Part shown: positions 26,170 through 38,259 of the stretch, piece by piece
Position numbering within the stretch: position 1 is the stretch's first letter
Layout of the letters: each line of letters opens with the position of its first letter
NCBI RefSeq assembly: GCF_005239225.2
Contig: NC_133297.1
Location: forward strand, 8,564,392-8,628,391
DNA: 64,000 nt
From: Populus alba
Taxonomy: Eukaryota > Streptophyta > Magnoliopsida > Malpighiales > Salicaceae
Reading direction: 5' to 3'
The notes under the pieces: generated by a model
Database searches by the model: none
Told to the model about the DNA's origin: nothing
Seen by the model: the letters and a program-made list of their open reading frames with translations, nothing else
Translations under genes and position numbers: made by a program

Positions 26170-26195
26170 GCTATATATATATATATTCACATATA
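26170..26195 (+). promoter_or_regulatory. TATA-like tract upstream of the small ORF
   Basis: CTATATATATATATATTCACATATATAATA lies 110-135 nt before the ATG at 26304 and would place transcription start near 26215. AT dinucleotide tracts are common in this window, so this is weak evidence. A 16-codon upstream ORF (26206-26256) lies between. Confidence 0.3.
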
Positions 26196-26303
26196 TAATA
26201 AGACAATGAAAACATCAAAGAGCATCTTCAACTCTCTCTGGCTACAAAAAGGATAGATTAAGAGGGGGAGAAATCATTAAAGCGCTTAGCAAAACCCTAA
26301 ATA

Positions 26304-26414
26304 ATGAGTGTTACCTTTCGTATTGTAGCTTGTCTTCTTGTAACTCTATTATTTGGCCTCTTTGACCTAGCAATGTCCCAGTTCACATATATTCCAACAA
26401 GATCAAAATTATAA
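26304..26414 (+). CDS. possible small secreted peptide (36 residues)
   Basis: A short frame reads MSVTFRIVACLLVTLLFGLF then DLAMSQFTYIPTRSKL and a stop. Residues 5-23 form a strong hydrophobic core after a single Arg, with a plausible signal-peptide cleavage after residue 24 or 25, leaving a 10-12 residue polar tail ending TRSKL. The leader region before it is exon-like in composition, with CT-rich AACTCTCTCTGG. I do not recognise the tail as CLE, IDA, CEP, PIP, PSY, RALF or RGF. It may be a genuine small peptide gene, the first exon of a longer gene with an unseen continuation, or a chance frame. Confidence 0.3.
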   Translation: MSVTFRIVACLLVTLLFGLFDLAMSQFTYIPTRSKL

Positions 26415-27039
26415 ATTAATTAAAACCCTAAAAAGATACTTATAATCTCCAACTCATTTCATACTCGCGAGCTCATCATATGCAAGCACATGTGATGTTC
26501 CTTCTAGTAAACCATTGTCTTCGCCGTTTCAGTGTTTATTAATCATATCCTGATGTTTCCCTGGCCTAGCGCCGGCTGTTAATTGATTTTAAGCTTTCAC
26601 TTTAATTCATCTAGATATTTCTACAGAAAAATAGAAAGGGGAGGAAAAAAGAAGGAACTTTTATGGCGATCTGGTGCCCTTTGTTTTTCCAAAGAATTGG
26701 TTGACTTCTTTACATGACGAGTTGTTGATTTAACTAGAAACATATCATTTTATGGCATTCAAAGGTTAGCCAGAAAGCAGTGCTGATAATTTTCTTGAGT
26801 TATTAGGACGAAGTGAAGAGTCAAACCAGTTTAAAGCAATTGCATGGACATAAATTAATTATGGACGGACGGACTCAATATTAGGATTTCGTGAAAAAAA
26901 ATTAACTATAAAGAATTTAGTTTTTTTGCTTGACTTAGGAGAAAACATTAATTAATCATTGTAATGGTAATGTCAAGTTATTACTTAATTTTAAAACTTA
27001 AACTTCTTATTGGAGATCTCAAATTCTTCACTGATAGAA

Positions 27040-27290
27040 TTACTTAATGTATCATGTAATCAGGTTCGATATGATTAATATTAAAAATAATATAAATTAT
27101 ATTCTAGAATCTCATATAATAGTTTAAGTTATTAGGTTAAGATGATTATTTAATATGATATAGCCAAGCGTTCACGAATTTGAATTTTATTATCTCTATT
27201 TATTTGATAAAAATTAAACACAAGATAATATGAGCTTAAACTATTAGATTGAGATGGTTTTTTAACGATTAATTAGAAAGGAGCATGTCT
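27040..27290 (+). repeat. dispersed repeat related to 15090-15320
   Basis: Contains AGTTATTAGGTTAAGATGATTATTTAATATGATAT then a degraded GTTCACGAATTTGAATTTTATTATC, followed by a second AAACTATTAGATTGAGATGG. In less decayed plant copies this phrase is TGATATCAGAGCC then a tRNA-like GTTCGAATC. That suggests a retroelement end or a SINE head. Confidence 0.4.
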
Positions 27291-27473
27291 AAGTCCTTAA
27301 TTATGTTCCCAAGGGAATTAGTACTACATATTTCATCCCATGATTCTTTTTAGATTTTGAACCCGAGACCTCTAAGTGAAAATTTAAAATCTTCATTGGG
27401 ATACTGTTGTTGTTGTTTTGATGATAAACAAGTAATTTTAAGAAATATGGTCCTAAATTAAGTGTCCTGCAGA

Positions 27474-27475
27474 GC

Positions 27476-27538
<63 letters not shown>
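27474..27538. repeat. compound (CT)n(TA)n microsatellite
   Basis: About 11 CT units run directly into about 22 TA units. Confidence 0.9.
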
Positions 27539-27541
<3 letters not shown>

Positions 27542-27904
27542 CCCAGCACGAATAAAGATCGAAGAATCCTGTAATTAAGCGCTTGATATAGTATATAAAT
27601 TATCAACTAGAAGTCTAGAGCACCAATGACAATTAAAGATTTAAAACTAATACGGAACGCAATTTTACATTAATACCAGTTGAAAGGCACAAATTTAAGT
27701 AAAATCAATTCTCTTGATCAAGATTGCAATCTTTTTAAAGCCCAGTGACGACAATTTGAACCGATGGATGATTAAGACCAGAGACTAGGTCATGGCGAAC
27801 AAGGATCGTCGAGAATGACATGAAGATCCGACCATGAATAAGGTCGAAAACGTTCGGTTGTCTAGGTTCATTGCTTACACGACTGTGCTAATTATCAGTA
27901 TCCA

Positions 27905-28030
27905 GTTTGAATCACATCTAGGTGTATGGTACACATTTGTCCCCCTCAAGTGGCTGAGCTGGGCTACGAGAATCGAACTCCCTGAAATCTAACCTCATTA
28001 AAGCTCTTCCCACTTTATGTTTATCACCAC
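27905..28030 (-). mobile_element. second SINE-like family, one copy
   Basis: Minus strand reads GTGGGAAGAGCTTTAATGAGG, then a B-box match GAGTTCGATTCTC about 35 nt later, then CAGCTCAGCCACTTGAGGGGG. An A-box-like element with B-box at tRNA spacing suggests a pol III promoter and thus a SINE. The tail and ends are not clear. It is not a tRNA gene, because no acceptor or anticodon stems form. Confidence 0.35.
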
Positions 28031-28696
28031 AGGGAAAGAAAATAAATGGGGCAATTAGATAAGGTTTTTGGTGTTGGTGGGGTCTTAATAATAAGTGACA
28101 TGAGTCCAATGAGCCCCCACGTAGGGCCATTCCATCTATCAGTTTTTTTGGGTAATGATATGGTTTTATGTAGAGTGTATTGTCTATTTGTACATCAGCA
28201 AGTAATTTTGACATTTTCAAATCAATAAATATATAAAAAGATCCTATCCTATCAATATCGGAATATTCAAAACTTAATATTTATGTAAGAGAAAAGATTA
28301 CTATACCCCTCACACTAAGAGATTCTAGCTTTTGGGGTATAGTTTTCGATTATCACTCTCCGATAATTCAAGGTAAAAAAAACAATACCAACCGGGGAAT
28401 TAAGAACCATTTTGAGCCAGGAAATGCGATGCCGTTCATGCGCAGAAGTACTGCAAATGCTGCAGCCCTACATTTCTCATTTCTCTCTGTTTTCTTTTCC
28501 TTTTCTTTTTTAAAAAAATCGGGATCATTAATCTGCAGATACCAAGAGGAGGTAAAATGAAGATGGACAAATAGTGATTAATGCCGGCCTCCTCAAGAGT
28601 AATTGTAAATCATATGAAACGTGAAAAAGGGGTCGGAAAGGTATTCCTTCCTGGTCCAAGGAGGAGGCCGAATAGTCTCATTTATAAAAGATGACC

Positions 28697-28722
28697 CGAC
28701 GCATCACGCTAAGGATGCGTCG
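28697..28722. other. perfect 9-bp stem hairpin
   Basis: CGACGCATC and GATGCGTCG are perfect inverted repeats around an 8-nt loop (ACGCTAAG). It lies just after a TATAAAAG sequence at 28683-28690. It may be an operator-like palindrome or chance. Confidence 0.5.
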
Positions 28723-30430
28723 CATTCTTCAGATCAACGACAATAAACAGACCTGAAAGCATCATCCGGTAGCTCAGGAGAGCCATAGAAACGAATCCAA
28801 ACCAAACATTCATTTAATATGATGTCATATATGGTATTGAAGGGACCCTATTCATTTACACATACAATTTCAAGCAAGGCTGTAAAGGAGGGACTCACGA
28901 TCCCGGCTGTCCATGTATGGGGCCCTCTGCTGAGCAAGCGATGACATGACTCATCTCATGTGAGGTGGTAAAATTCCCATGATTGATTATCATGACCATG
29001 CAAATCGATTGATTGTCAAGGTGAGGTGAAATTAATCTCATGTTTGTGCACAAGGTCAAGTTTCACTTAGTACTTACTTTAGATTCTCAGACCCCACAGC
29101 ATTTGACTTTTAACCCTAATTTTTAATCAGCAAACATAACTGGAATTGTTTCCGAGGCTGTTCATTTCCTTATATTATGTTTATGATGGAGGGAAATCAA
29201 GGATCATGGACGAGACACGCCATACGCCATCATTAAGAACAGTGATTGTCGGCAAACCCATTTTTAACTTGATTAATTCACCGTTACCCCATACATAGTT
29301 TCCATCCCAGATCAGTGATGGATTTCCACTTATTTGTCTGCCATTATGATTATTATAATGACTTTGCATCACTACTCACCAATCACTTCCCTACTATGCT
29401 GCCCCTTAACTGTAAACAAGGAGCAGTAGGATAAATAGTAAGCTCCATTTGTTTCAACTTTAAAGCTTCATCTTTTTGATATTTTAACATACTTTCACCA
29501 GTATAAATGTTTGTGTGTCAGCTGTTGCAAGGACAAATCTAATTAGGAGTTGCGTAAAGGCCTGTTTGGTTGGCTAATCCTAATGCACGGGAACTTTCTT
29601 CTTTCTTTCTTTAACATTCCGAGTATTCTCCAATGGTTTTTTTTTTTTTTTTTTTATCGGATTTACAGCAGAATTTTGAGATTTTGTACCATTTCAGAAC
29701 TAATATTATCCACTTCATATATAGATATATCCGCCACGTTTCACGTCACTGGCTAAACCTTCTTTCATCCATTCAATTTGATTAGCCCACTCTTGCTCTC
29801 TCTCTCTATACGAAATCCCCAAATCACTCTCTTAGAATTCCATCATTGAAGATCTGTTACGATCCTCATTTTACAAGATCTTCAGTACTAGATAGATAAA
29901 ACCAACGCTAAGTTTACAAGGTTTTCATCGTAAAATGTTAAGAATCAGGACACATCATTGTATATATAGTCTAAACCTCTTAAATCTTTGATTTTTTTTT
30001 TCCTTAGAATGCAATCTATCTGACCATTGAGAGTTAAATCTTTGTTGATCATAAATTAAATCTATATGCTTCAAACTCGTCGATTAAATATACAAAATGT
30101 ATAAATTTTAGAATACAGAATAAAAGTTTTAAGCTTTGACACCGAAAAAACTTACAAAGATTCCTTGGGACAGCACTTCAAAACGAGTGAAAAGAACACA
30201 TTGATTGGAATTAGAAAATTAGAGAAATTGAGGCATATTAACAAAAACATTGTTCATCCATAGAGAAAGTTACTGTTCACCGGAATACTGAATTAATATG
30301 TTAATTATTATAAGATTGATTGGGACAACTTGGTTTATTATCATTTCTAAAACAAATTAAAATGACTAAATTACTCTTAAAAATAAAAAAAATTAAAATA
30401 ATATCATTTTCAACTTGACCTTTCAGATAT
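28723..30430. other. intergenic, no gene supported
   Basis: Mixed composition to about 29400, then AT-rich. Short frames at 29181-29372 (-) and 29550-29756 (+) show nothing recognisable. No RNA gene was found. Confidence 0.45.
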
Positions 30431-31931
30431 AATTAAAAAAAATCAAAAGTGGTTGTTGCCTGCAACACATGCGCCAGCATATAGGAGATGCTCGCGTTAT
30501 TTCATCGATGCATGCGGCATCTTCCAGTGAATAAAGATTTCCTTCCATCATGTCATTGAAATTGTCATGATGTTCTCTTTCTTTTTAGGGTAGTGTGTGG
30601 TGTCTGTTGTGGAACGGTTTGTTGCTAGCAGTGCTTTTTCTCCCCCTATTCTCTCTCCTCCCGTTAAAAATTATATTGGCCACTGAAAATTTCAGAGTTA
30701 TCCTATTTTTTATTAAGATTTCAATCTCGGTCCTTACCCTGATTTTTAATTTATGTTCTTAGTCTTTTTGTAAAATTCTGATTTGTTTTCACCATTCAAT
30801 CCCATTTGTGATATGTTAATTTTCCAATATAGTCCTTATTTGTTTGATTTTTTTTGTCCTCTTGTTAAATTGATTTTTTTTTTAATTTCACCCTTCAATC
30901 AAAATTTTATAGGTATCCTCTAATTTAGTTTTTTTATTTCAATTTTGATCATCATTTCTTTAATTGCTATTTTTTTTTTTGTTTCGGATCCTTTTATATA
31001 ATTGATTTTTTTTTTCAAATTTTATCATTGAACATCTGAGTGGTTGAGAATTTGACTTTGTGGTTTTTCCAAATAAAATGTTTTTGGTTAATTGACTCAG
31101 GTCATGAGTTTGAAAAGTTAACGCGAGTTATCATTACTTTTTTTTTTTTTATTATTTTGTTTTTCAATTTCATCATTTCATCATTCGATATTGATTTCTT
31201 AAAAAAAGTAATGCGCTTTGTGATTATTATTTTTTTTTATCGGATTATCCTAATATCATAATTCTTTTTTTGGAGTCACTTTTTTTAAAAGGAATTATAT
31301 TCTTTTTTTTTTGTTCTATCCTTCAAGGTTTGGTTTGGTTTGTTTTGATATTAATATTCATATTTTTTTTTATTTTAGACTTTTCTGGGTTATCCCTTTA
31401 GCATGATCTAAGTCACGAGTCTTGGTTGTATTAGTTGATTATAGTTTTTTTAGGTCCTTTTTTTATGGATTGTTTTCTCAGTTTCATACTTATACAATTG
31501 GTTTGTTAAGAATCAAACTTTGTGAATTTTTTTTTTATCATTTTCTTTCAATTGGGTTATCTCATTCTTATTACCCAAGTTACAAGTTTATCATGCCAAC
31601 TTGGGTTGATTTGGTCCCTTTTTTTTATCCAATTTTGTCCTTTCATATTTAATTGAATGAAAAATAAGCTATATCGTTTTTCCCTTTTTGAGAAAGTTTT
31701 TTTTCTAAGCTATTGTGATCACTTTTTTTTATTTGTTTTTATTTTCTATCATTGCTTCTTTTTTTTTATCATTTAGTTAAAACCAATTAACTTATTCGAG
31801 TTAGTCGGGCCTATGAACCCAGTCATAAATTTTTCTTTCTTCCTTAAAACATGCTTATGACTCTTAAACGTTACTTTTTAAATAAAAATAATAATTCATC
31901 CTTGCATCATAGTGCAGGTCCATGTCAGGTA
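30430..31931 (+). mobile_element. T-rich dispersed element, copy 2
   Basis: Starts near GTGGTTGTTGCCTGCAACAC. It continues with long T-rich stretches broken by TTTTTAATTTCACCCTTCAAT, TTGACTTTGTGGTTTTTCC and GACTCAGGTCATGAGTTTG, and ends near CATCATAGTGCAGG (31905-31931), a decayed version of the shared terminus. Frames in it (31040-31261, 31422-31652) are low-complexity and are not genes. Confidence 0.5.
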
Positions 31932-31979
31932 CACCTAAAATGCTTGATAAATTTTATTGAACTTTACTGTTTATAAACA

Positions 31980-32487
31980 ATGAAGTTCCTCTCCTCCTCT
32001 TCTTCTTCTTCTTCTTTTTTTTTTCAATTTAGCCTTTTTTTTATTTACCTACAATTTTTTCTTTCATTTTTTTCTTCTTAATTTTATCCTTATTTAAAAA
32101 AAAATCATTCGGGTTACTTTTAGATTGGTCAAGTCAATTATATCATGTCAAGATAACTTCCAGATAGTTTAATTTTAAATCTGGACTAGGTAAGAAGTTT
32201 TTGTCAATTTTGATCATTTGTTTATCAATTTCATTGTTAAATTTTTTTTACTAGTCGGCTAGGTTGTCTTTAAACCAACCAAATCGACTGGGTCATGTTA
32301 GGTAAATCTTACATGGTTTTATTTTGAACTCGAGATAAGCAAGGAGTTGGTTGAGAGATTTCAAGGTTGCCTTATTAAGTTGGGTTTCCTAACAATGCCA
32401 AATAGTTGTTTATAATCTAAATATTTTTTTATTACGATAAAAAAAATTGAATCCAACTTACAGTGTAGCGCGACCTAATAAACTAGT
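31980..32487 (+). mobile_element. T-rich dispersed element, copy 3, with CTAGT end
   Basis: Contains GGTCAAGTCAATTATATCATGTCAAG, TAGTTTAATTTTAAATCTGGACTAGG and TTGAGAGATTTCAAGGTTG, all recurring at 44400-44520. It ends in the 27-nt terminus 32461-32487 finishing ACTAGT. Confidence 0.55.
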
Positions 32488-32688
32488 TTTCCTAATAATA
32501 ATATCTAAATTTCAATATTTATAAATCCAATATGATGCATTTGGAGATGTTAATTAACAAGTTAATGAGAGTTGATTAGGATAGATTCAAATACATCACC
32601 ATATCAATTTGTTTATGGTCATTTAGATGTTTTTTTTAGTTAATAAATTTGGCATTTCCTGCAGCGTAGTGCAGAGCAGTAACCTAGT
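32488..32688 (+). mobile_element. short T-rich element copy with CTAGT end
   Basis: The 27 nt at 32662-32688 (starting CAGCGTAGTGCAG and ending CCTAGT) align gap-free with the termini at 32461-32487 and 43637-43663. Only 200 bp separate it from the previous end, so it is a truncated or nested copy. Confidence 0.5.
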
Positions 32689-33300
32689 TATATTCTATAC
32701 TAAAAAAAATTAGGATTCTTCATGGAGCTTCAGTATTCAAATAAACATTGAAGCTCCTTAATTTTTCTTTTCTCAATTAACCCCATTTATTCCATGTCCT
32801 CTCTTCATTTAAATTTTGTTTTTTATTCCTCAATTTTTTCCTCATAATTTTGTAATAGTTTTTCAAGTTATTTTTGAACTAGTTAATTCCATTAGAATAC
32901 ATCAGGAAAACCATCATGCTGTTTAATTTTAAACTTGAGCTAGGTTAGCAATGGGATCAAGAATTTTTATTTTTTTTTAATAAATTTTATAATTTTTCTT
33001 AATTTTATCCACATATTATTTTTATTAGGGAACCAAATTGTCTTTGAACCAATTTAATTAGTCATATAAAAGAACTACTCCTATATAGTTTAATTTAAAA
33101 CTTTGACAAAAAGATATATTAGGTGGAGAGGTTTTTTCTTTGTTAACCATTTTTTCCCTCAATTTAATTTTTTAATTTTTTTTTATCCATCAGTCAAGTT
33201 AAATTTAAAACTTCCAAAGATAATTGTATAACATTAGGGAGCCCCTGTACTATTTAATTTTATACTCGTAAGAAGTTAAATCCATAAATTATAAAATTGA
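32689..33300 (+). mobile_element. T-rich dispersed element, internal fragment
   Basis: Repeats the family phrases TTAATTTTAAACTTGAGCTAGG, GGTTTTTTCTTTGTTAACC and TTAAATTTAAAACTTCCAAAG without a recognisable terminus. Confidence 0.4.
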
Positions 33301-33399
33301 TTTGTCGAACCGCATATTTTTATTTATGCAAAGAAAAGTTTTCATCCCACCTGACATGAAAACTAGTAGACTGCAACCAAACTGAGGGAGCCTTTTTAC

Positions 33400-33790
33400 T
33401 TGATTTTCCAACGTAAAAAAAGCGTAACGAAAGAGGTAGTGATGGGCCCAATAAACCCACAACACAGAGAAGATTTGTGTCGTAACGGTTTAATGATTGC
33501 CCGAAGAACTTTGCATTTACCCCCGCAAAATAAAACAAATTACTATATATGGCGCGCTCGCCAACACGTGTGCGTCTGCTATTGGGGGACCCATCAACTA
33601 TCTCAGCCACCTGTAAACCCAGCGTCACATCTTCTCCGTACTTCCACGTGTAATTTTATGCCGCTCTTGCTCCTTTCTCTCATTGGTCTAGGAGCATGGG
33701 CCCCATTCTGGCTTCGGAAGAGCAGCTGGAACGTCGTAGTTCATACAAAAAATAATTGGTGCTTTTCTTTTTTTCATGTCTTAAATTTGG
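33400..33790. promoter_or_regulatory. promoter-like island with two G-boxes and no gene
   Basis: A markedly more GC-rich block in the AT-rich desert. It has TATATATG at 33543-33550, G-box/ABRE cores CACGTG at 33565-33570 (in AACACGTGTGCG) and 33645-33650 (in CCACGTGTAA), and an ATTGG at 33580. Opposite-strand frames of 141 (+, 33400-33825) and 102 codons (-, 33320-33628) have no recognisable domain. It could be the promoter of a non-coding RNA or a remnant of a lost gene. Confidence 0.35.
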
Positions 33791-34914
33791 TAGTCAATAA
33801 TTCTTTTTCTCAAAAACCTTTTTAAGGTTTGTTTTCAGTATTTGTCACTCAATTGCCAAAATATATGTCTCAATAACAATGCTAAGGTTGTTTTTGAAAA
33901 TGTAGTAATAATTAATTTTTAACAATTCGAAGATGTAATTTGCTGATAAATTCAATTAAGATTGAGTGTCTAGAATTTAACATTTTTAGTGTATGGCTTG
34001 TGTAAACGGGTTTCCAAATAGTTTCCATTCCTATCCAGCTCTCTCTCTCATTATTATTTTTTTAATGAGAATTATATTAGCAGGCCCTGAGGGTCCAATC
34101 TTGTTTCATGAAGTTTCGAAAAAGAAATTACAGAGATTCGGGGCCTGGCTGGCCAGTTCAATGCATGGTGACCTGTAGCTTCTCATACTACAGAAGCTCG
34201 TATCAAAACTGGGGCCTGGTGCAGATCTGCCAGTATATCAAATTGATATTGAGGGCAGCCACAGTTTGATTTGCCACTTTCCTCCGCCAACACCATATAT
34301 ATATATATATAAATAAAAGACTCTGTATACATAGATAGATGCATCGATCGCTATCCACACGGCTGGATTGGTCACGTGTGGTCATCTACTGCTCTAGGAC
34401 CAAGCTAATAAAACCATGTCCTTGCTCTTTTATCTTGAAAAGTTGAAGGAGTTTGTGCTTAATAAATGAACTTTTTCTTGTTTTCCATGGAGAAACAAGG
34501 TCAATCACATAAAGAAGAGGGAGTAGAACACGGGATGTAGTCAGTTTTCTCTAATATATACTTTCTAGGAGTGCGCGATGGAACAAGGGGAAAAAGAAAG
34601 AGAGAAAAGCATGCATTCAAAACCCTATAATATATGACTTTATTGAAAGGAATATTGAGATTAATGAACAAATCATTTATTTTCTGATTTGGGTATCTTT
34701 AAAACTAGTTAATTTATATATAGATCGACGTCGTCTAATTAAATATCTTTTTATAAAATAATCTTACAGATATACTTTCATTTCAATCTAGGTATAATAA
34801 AAGAAATTTAATAATCTTTCTAAATACTAGTTTTGAGCCTTGAATTAAAAAATTCTATGAAGGAAACCAATTAACCATTAACATAAACTCTTTATTAATT
34901 AAGTGCAGATTTGC

Positions 34915-35060
34915 GGCAGAAACGGTGTTTTCTAAAATTTTAATTTTTTAAAATTAATTTTTTTAAAGTGTTTTTAGATATGTTTTAATATAAAAAATAA
35001 TAATTTAGAAAAACATTATTTTTTTATCTTTTTAAATGAAAAAAAAACCATTTATAATTC
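34915..35060. repeat. MITE-like AT-rich element, copy 4
   Basis: Short AT palindromic block (GTTTTTAGATATGTTTTAATAT, AATAATAATTTAGAAAAACATTA) resembling the MITE-like copies elsewhere. Ends unclear. Confidence 0.35.
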
Positions 35061-36122
35061 ATCATTGCTATTTCAGTAAAGGGATTTAAATAAAATCCAT
35101 GCTGTTATGAATTACAGTTCCGATGTCATGTACGAGAATCAATTATTCTTGATGATCCACCAAGGTACAAATATTGATCTACATAGTACTACCGGTCAGC
35201 AATTTAATCTTGATTTTTTTTGTTCATTTTAAGCTTGGTCGTAAGATATATTTATGATGAGGCCAGGGTCGCTTGTCATTGGCCACCACATCTCTCTATC
35301 TATATAAATGTCGGCCTAGCTTGTTTTCGTTGTTTATTTAATTATTCAGAGTTTTTTGCCGACCTCATTATTGAAGAGTAATTAAAAAGTTGAATATTTT
35401 ATTTACTCTTAACAATTGAAACATGGTTGTGATGAAACCAACAGGTGATTCTAATTTTTTTTTTTATATAAAAAATTAATATAATATATTTTGTCAAAAA
35501 ATATTAAAATTAAAAAGGATAAGAGTTATGTTTTGATTAAATTAAATTTAGATCGATAAGATCAATTCGAGTTTTTAATTAGGTTATAATCGAGTGTTTC
35601 TTTTAATTTTTTCTTTAACATGGACTAGTGCAGATACAAGGTTGACTCGCCAAGCCAATTCATATGTTTTATAACTATGATTACAATATTGTTTTGTTAT
35701 TACAAAGATAATCTAGTTATAGTTTTACCAAATTGGTTTGTAGACAAAAACACTGTAATTTATATATATAAAACCTTAAGTGTTTTTTTTTTTAATCCAT
35801 TGTTGGTTATTTTTATTTAATAATTCAAATGTTTTATATTGGATTGCATAGAAAAGTTGATTGCATGGCATTGATAAACAGAGCCAAAGCATTTAATTGA
35901 AAGTTTTTTCTTTGTACGTTGGATCCATTGACATACTATATATTGATGTCTTTTCATCAAATCTAAACTTTTGGTTGGTATTCTATAATTTTCTTCAGAT
36001 TAAAACAAGTACTTAGTCGTCCATTAGACGAACCCGGTTCCATAGCTTTTAGAAGACATGCATGGTTGTATATATCATCATCTCAGGCAAAAAAGGAAAA
36101 GGAGGAACAGAGCATATACATG

Positions 36123-36160
<38 letters not shown>

Positions 36161-37560
36161 GAGAGAGGGGGGGGGGAGTAAAAGACATGGATGATGAGCA
36201 CTTGCACAGAAAAGAAAGCATGTGCAAGGATGACGACTTTGAAGCATTCTGATTAATCAACAGGTAGTTTGAAATCTAAAGAGGCATCAATTGAAATGTC
36301 CTTGAACAAAGAAGAGGTAGCCTCAGACTTCATTATCTTCAATCCATCTCTTTCCAAAAAGGATGACAAGAAAGATCAACCATCCCTGCTTTGGGATAAT
36401 GGGATTAGACGTTATGCTAATTAGTTCTCGTTAAATTGGCAAATTATTTCGTGTCTGCAACCAAGGCTGCTTGTTATTGTAACTTTGATGGTAGCTGGCG
36501 GCCCAGAATCAACCCACCCGATGACCCACCCTCTTTTGTAGCGGCATGCCACGTTCCTTCTGGAGCGCTGCAAGGCCTGAGCACTGAGAATTAGAGAAGG
36601 GGCCGGGTGTCTATTCAAGATATGACCCTAATGTATCCCTCCCCGATAGGCCCATAAACACTGGAGGCAGGCAACACGAGCACATGCATCTGTGTATATC
36701 GTGTATTTTTCTTAAGCCCTCCCATTACCGCCTTCAATCATGCTCATAGGAGGAAACAAATCCGACGTCTCTTTCGTTAAGAGACAGTGTTTATGTTCAA
36801 ACCACAATAATTAAGTGAAACACTTTTGATGATCTTTTGAGTCGGTCGATTATGTGGAGTAGAGTGTGCCTGCTCCATCCAATAAAGCACAGCTGCCGAA
36901 GATAAAATTAAAGATCAGAATTATAATAGCCATTTGACTTTAATGAGAACGCAGACAGCAATTACAGGGAGGATTAAACACCATTAGACCCCTCGATTAT
37001 CCAAAAGATTTATCAAATAAAGCTTGGTTTGCCCCCTCCCCCTGGCTTTGAGTATATGCATCTCCCCTTTTACTTCTAGTGGGGAATGATGGTCGATTTC
37101 CATTAATTGGCCGTAGCATCATTGACCTCGATTAAGGGGATAATTAGTCCTTAATTAACGAAGCATAATTATAAAGTCTCTCTTTTGTACACTGTGAGAT
37201 TTGATCCGGCTTTTGAGTTGGGTCTAATCAGCCCAGTATTCGCTCTCTAATTCTTCAAGATATTATTGGAGTGTGTTTAACAGATCTCCTAATCAACCAA
37301 TTATAAATCTACATAATTCGTTTACCTACAAAATAATTGATTTTCGACAGAATAATCTGAAACAGACTTCACTTTAAGATTATCTTAAGCTGGCTTTTGC
37401 TTTTCAATGAAAAGGAATAAAAATACATTGTTCGAGTAAATTGTAATTTAAACCAAATGGTAATTTCCGATTTTGGTCGAAATCTTGCTCTTAATTTATT
37501 GATGGGGAATTATACAAACTTAATTGCATTCTCTAATATAACAGTATAGGCTCCTACAAA
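35061..37560. other. intergenic with hexanucleotide repeat, no gene supported
   Basis: A (TACATA)n tract at about 36118-36160 is followed by GAGAGAG and a run of G. CTATATAAATG at about 35299-35309 is TATA-like but has no supported gene downstream. A GC-richer patch at 36420-36680 (minus frame 36421-36618) is not recognised. Confidence 0.45.
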
Positions 37561-37789
37561 TGCTCCTTCAAGTAAAAATACTTTTTGCTAATTCAAGGCC
37601 ATATTCAGGTTTATTTAGGCCTTGGAGGTGTTTTTTAGGTTAAAATAGTTGAAAATGAGTTTTAGAGTTAAAAATCCATCCCATAATTTTCCAATCACTT
37701 TTTTTATGACGGATTATGGATTGCAAATGACATATCATTTATGTTTTTTTTTTGTGAATTGCAGATAACATGAAAAAAAAATAAAGGGT

Positions 37790-38200
37790 TTGGGCGTGCT
37801 AGCTACACAAGATTTTGTGGATATTTTTTTTAATTTTATCTTTAGTTTTTGAGTATTTTTTTTAAAATTTTATCCTTTAATATTTAATTGATTTTTAATT
37901 AGTTTTTATTATATATTTTGGTTTGGTTTCTATAGAATTATTAAATGAGCATCTTTTTTAATTCATGTTTTCAATTTTTGATCTTTTATAGAACAAGTTA
38001 GCAATAGTTATACATATTTTTATGTGGAAAGAAGAATGTAATCTAACTTGTTGAGTACCACAAATAAACAATCTAGCTTAATTCTGAACTTGTTGTTAGT
38101 CAAAACTAGTTGTAGTAGTCCAAAACAGTACTATTAAACTCGGTTGATTACTTGTTAATTTGACTCATGATTGTCCAGGTTATGTACCTCATTAAGTTTA
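37790..38200 (+). mobile_element. T-rich dispersed element, fragment
   Basis: Shows family phrases such as TTTGAGTATTTTTTTTAAAATTTTATCC, TTGATTTTTAATTAG and GACTCATGATTGTCCAGG. It runs into the long (AT)n tract at 38203-38258. Confidence 0.4.
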
Positions 38201-38202
38201 AC

Positions 38203-38258
<56 letters not shown>
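38203..38258. repeat. (AT)n microsatellite, about 27 units
   Basis: The longest pure AT tract in the window and likely highly polymorphic. Confidence 0.92.

Positions 38259-38259
<1 letters not shown>

Noticed and set aside
27950..28010. tRNA gene suggested by GTTCGATTC
   Set aside because: No acceptor stem, D-arm or anticodon arm forms. It is better read as a SINE-type B box.
28766..28790. GTAGCTCAGGAGAGCC resembling miR390
   Set aside because: It differs from miR390 at several positions, and no complementary star strand is found to form a precursor hairpin.
31040..31652. Phe-rich frames of 73-76 codons
   Set aside because: Low-complexity translation of a T-rich repeat. The same holds at 43303-43575 and 21102-21308.
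36058..36260. Opposed frames with (TY)n or (YV)n repeats
   Set aside because: Translation of the TACATA hexanucleotide repeat, not a protein gene.
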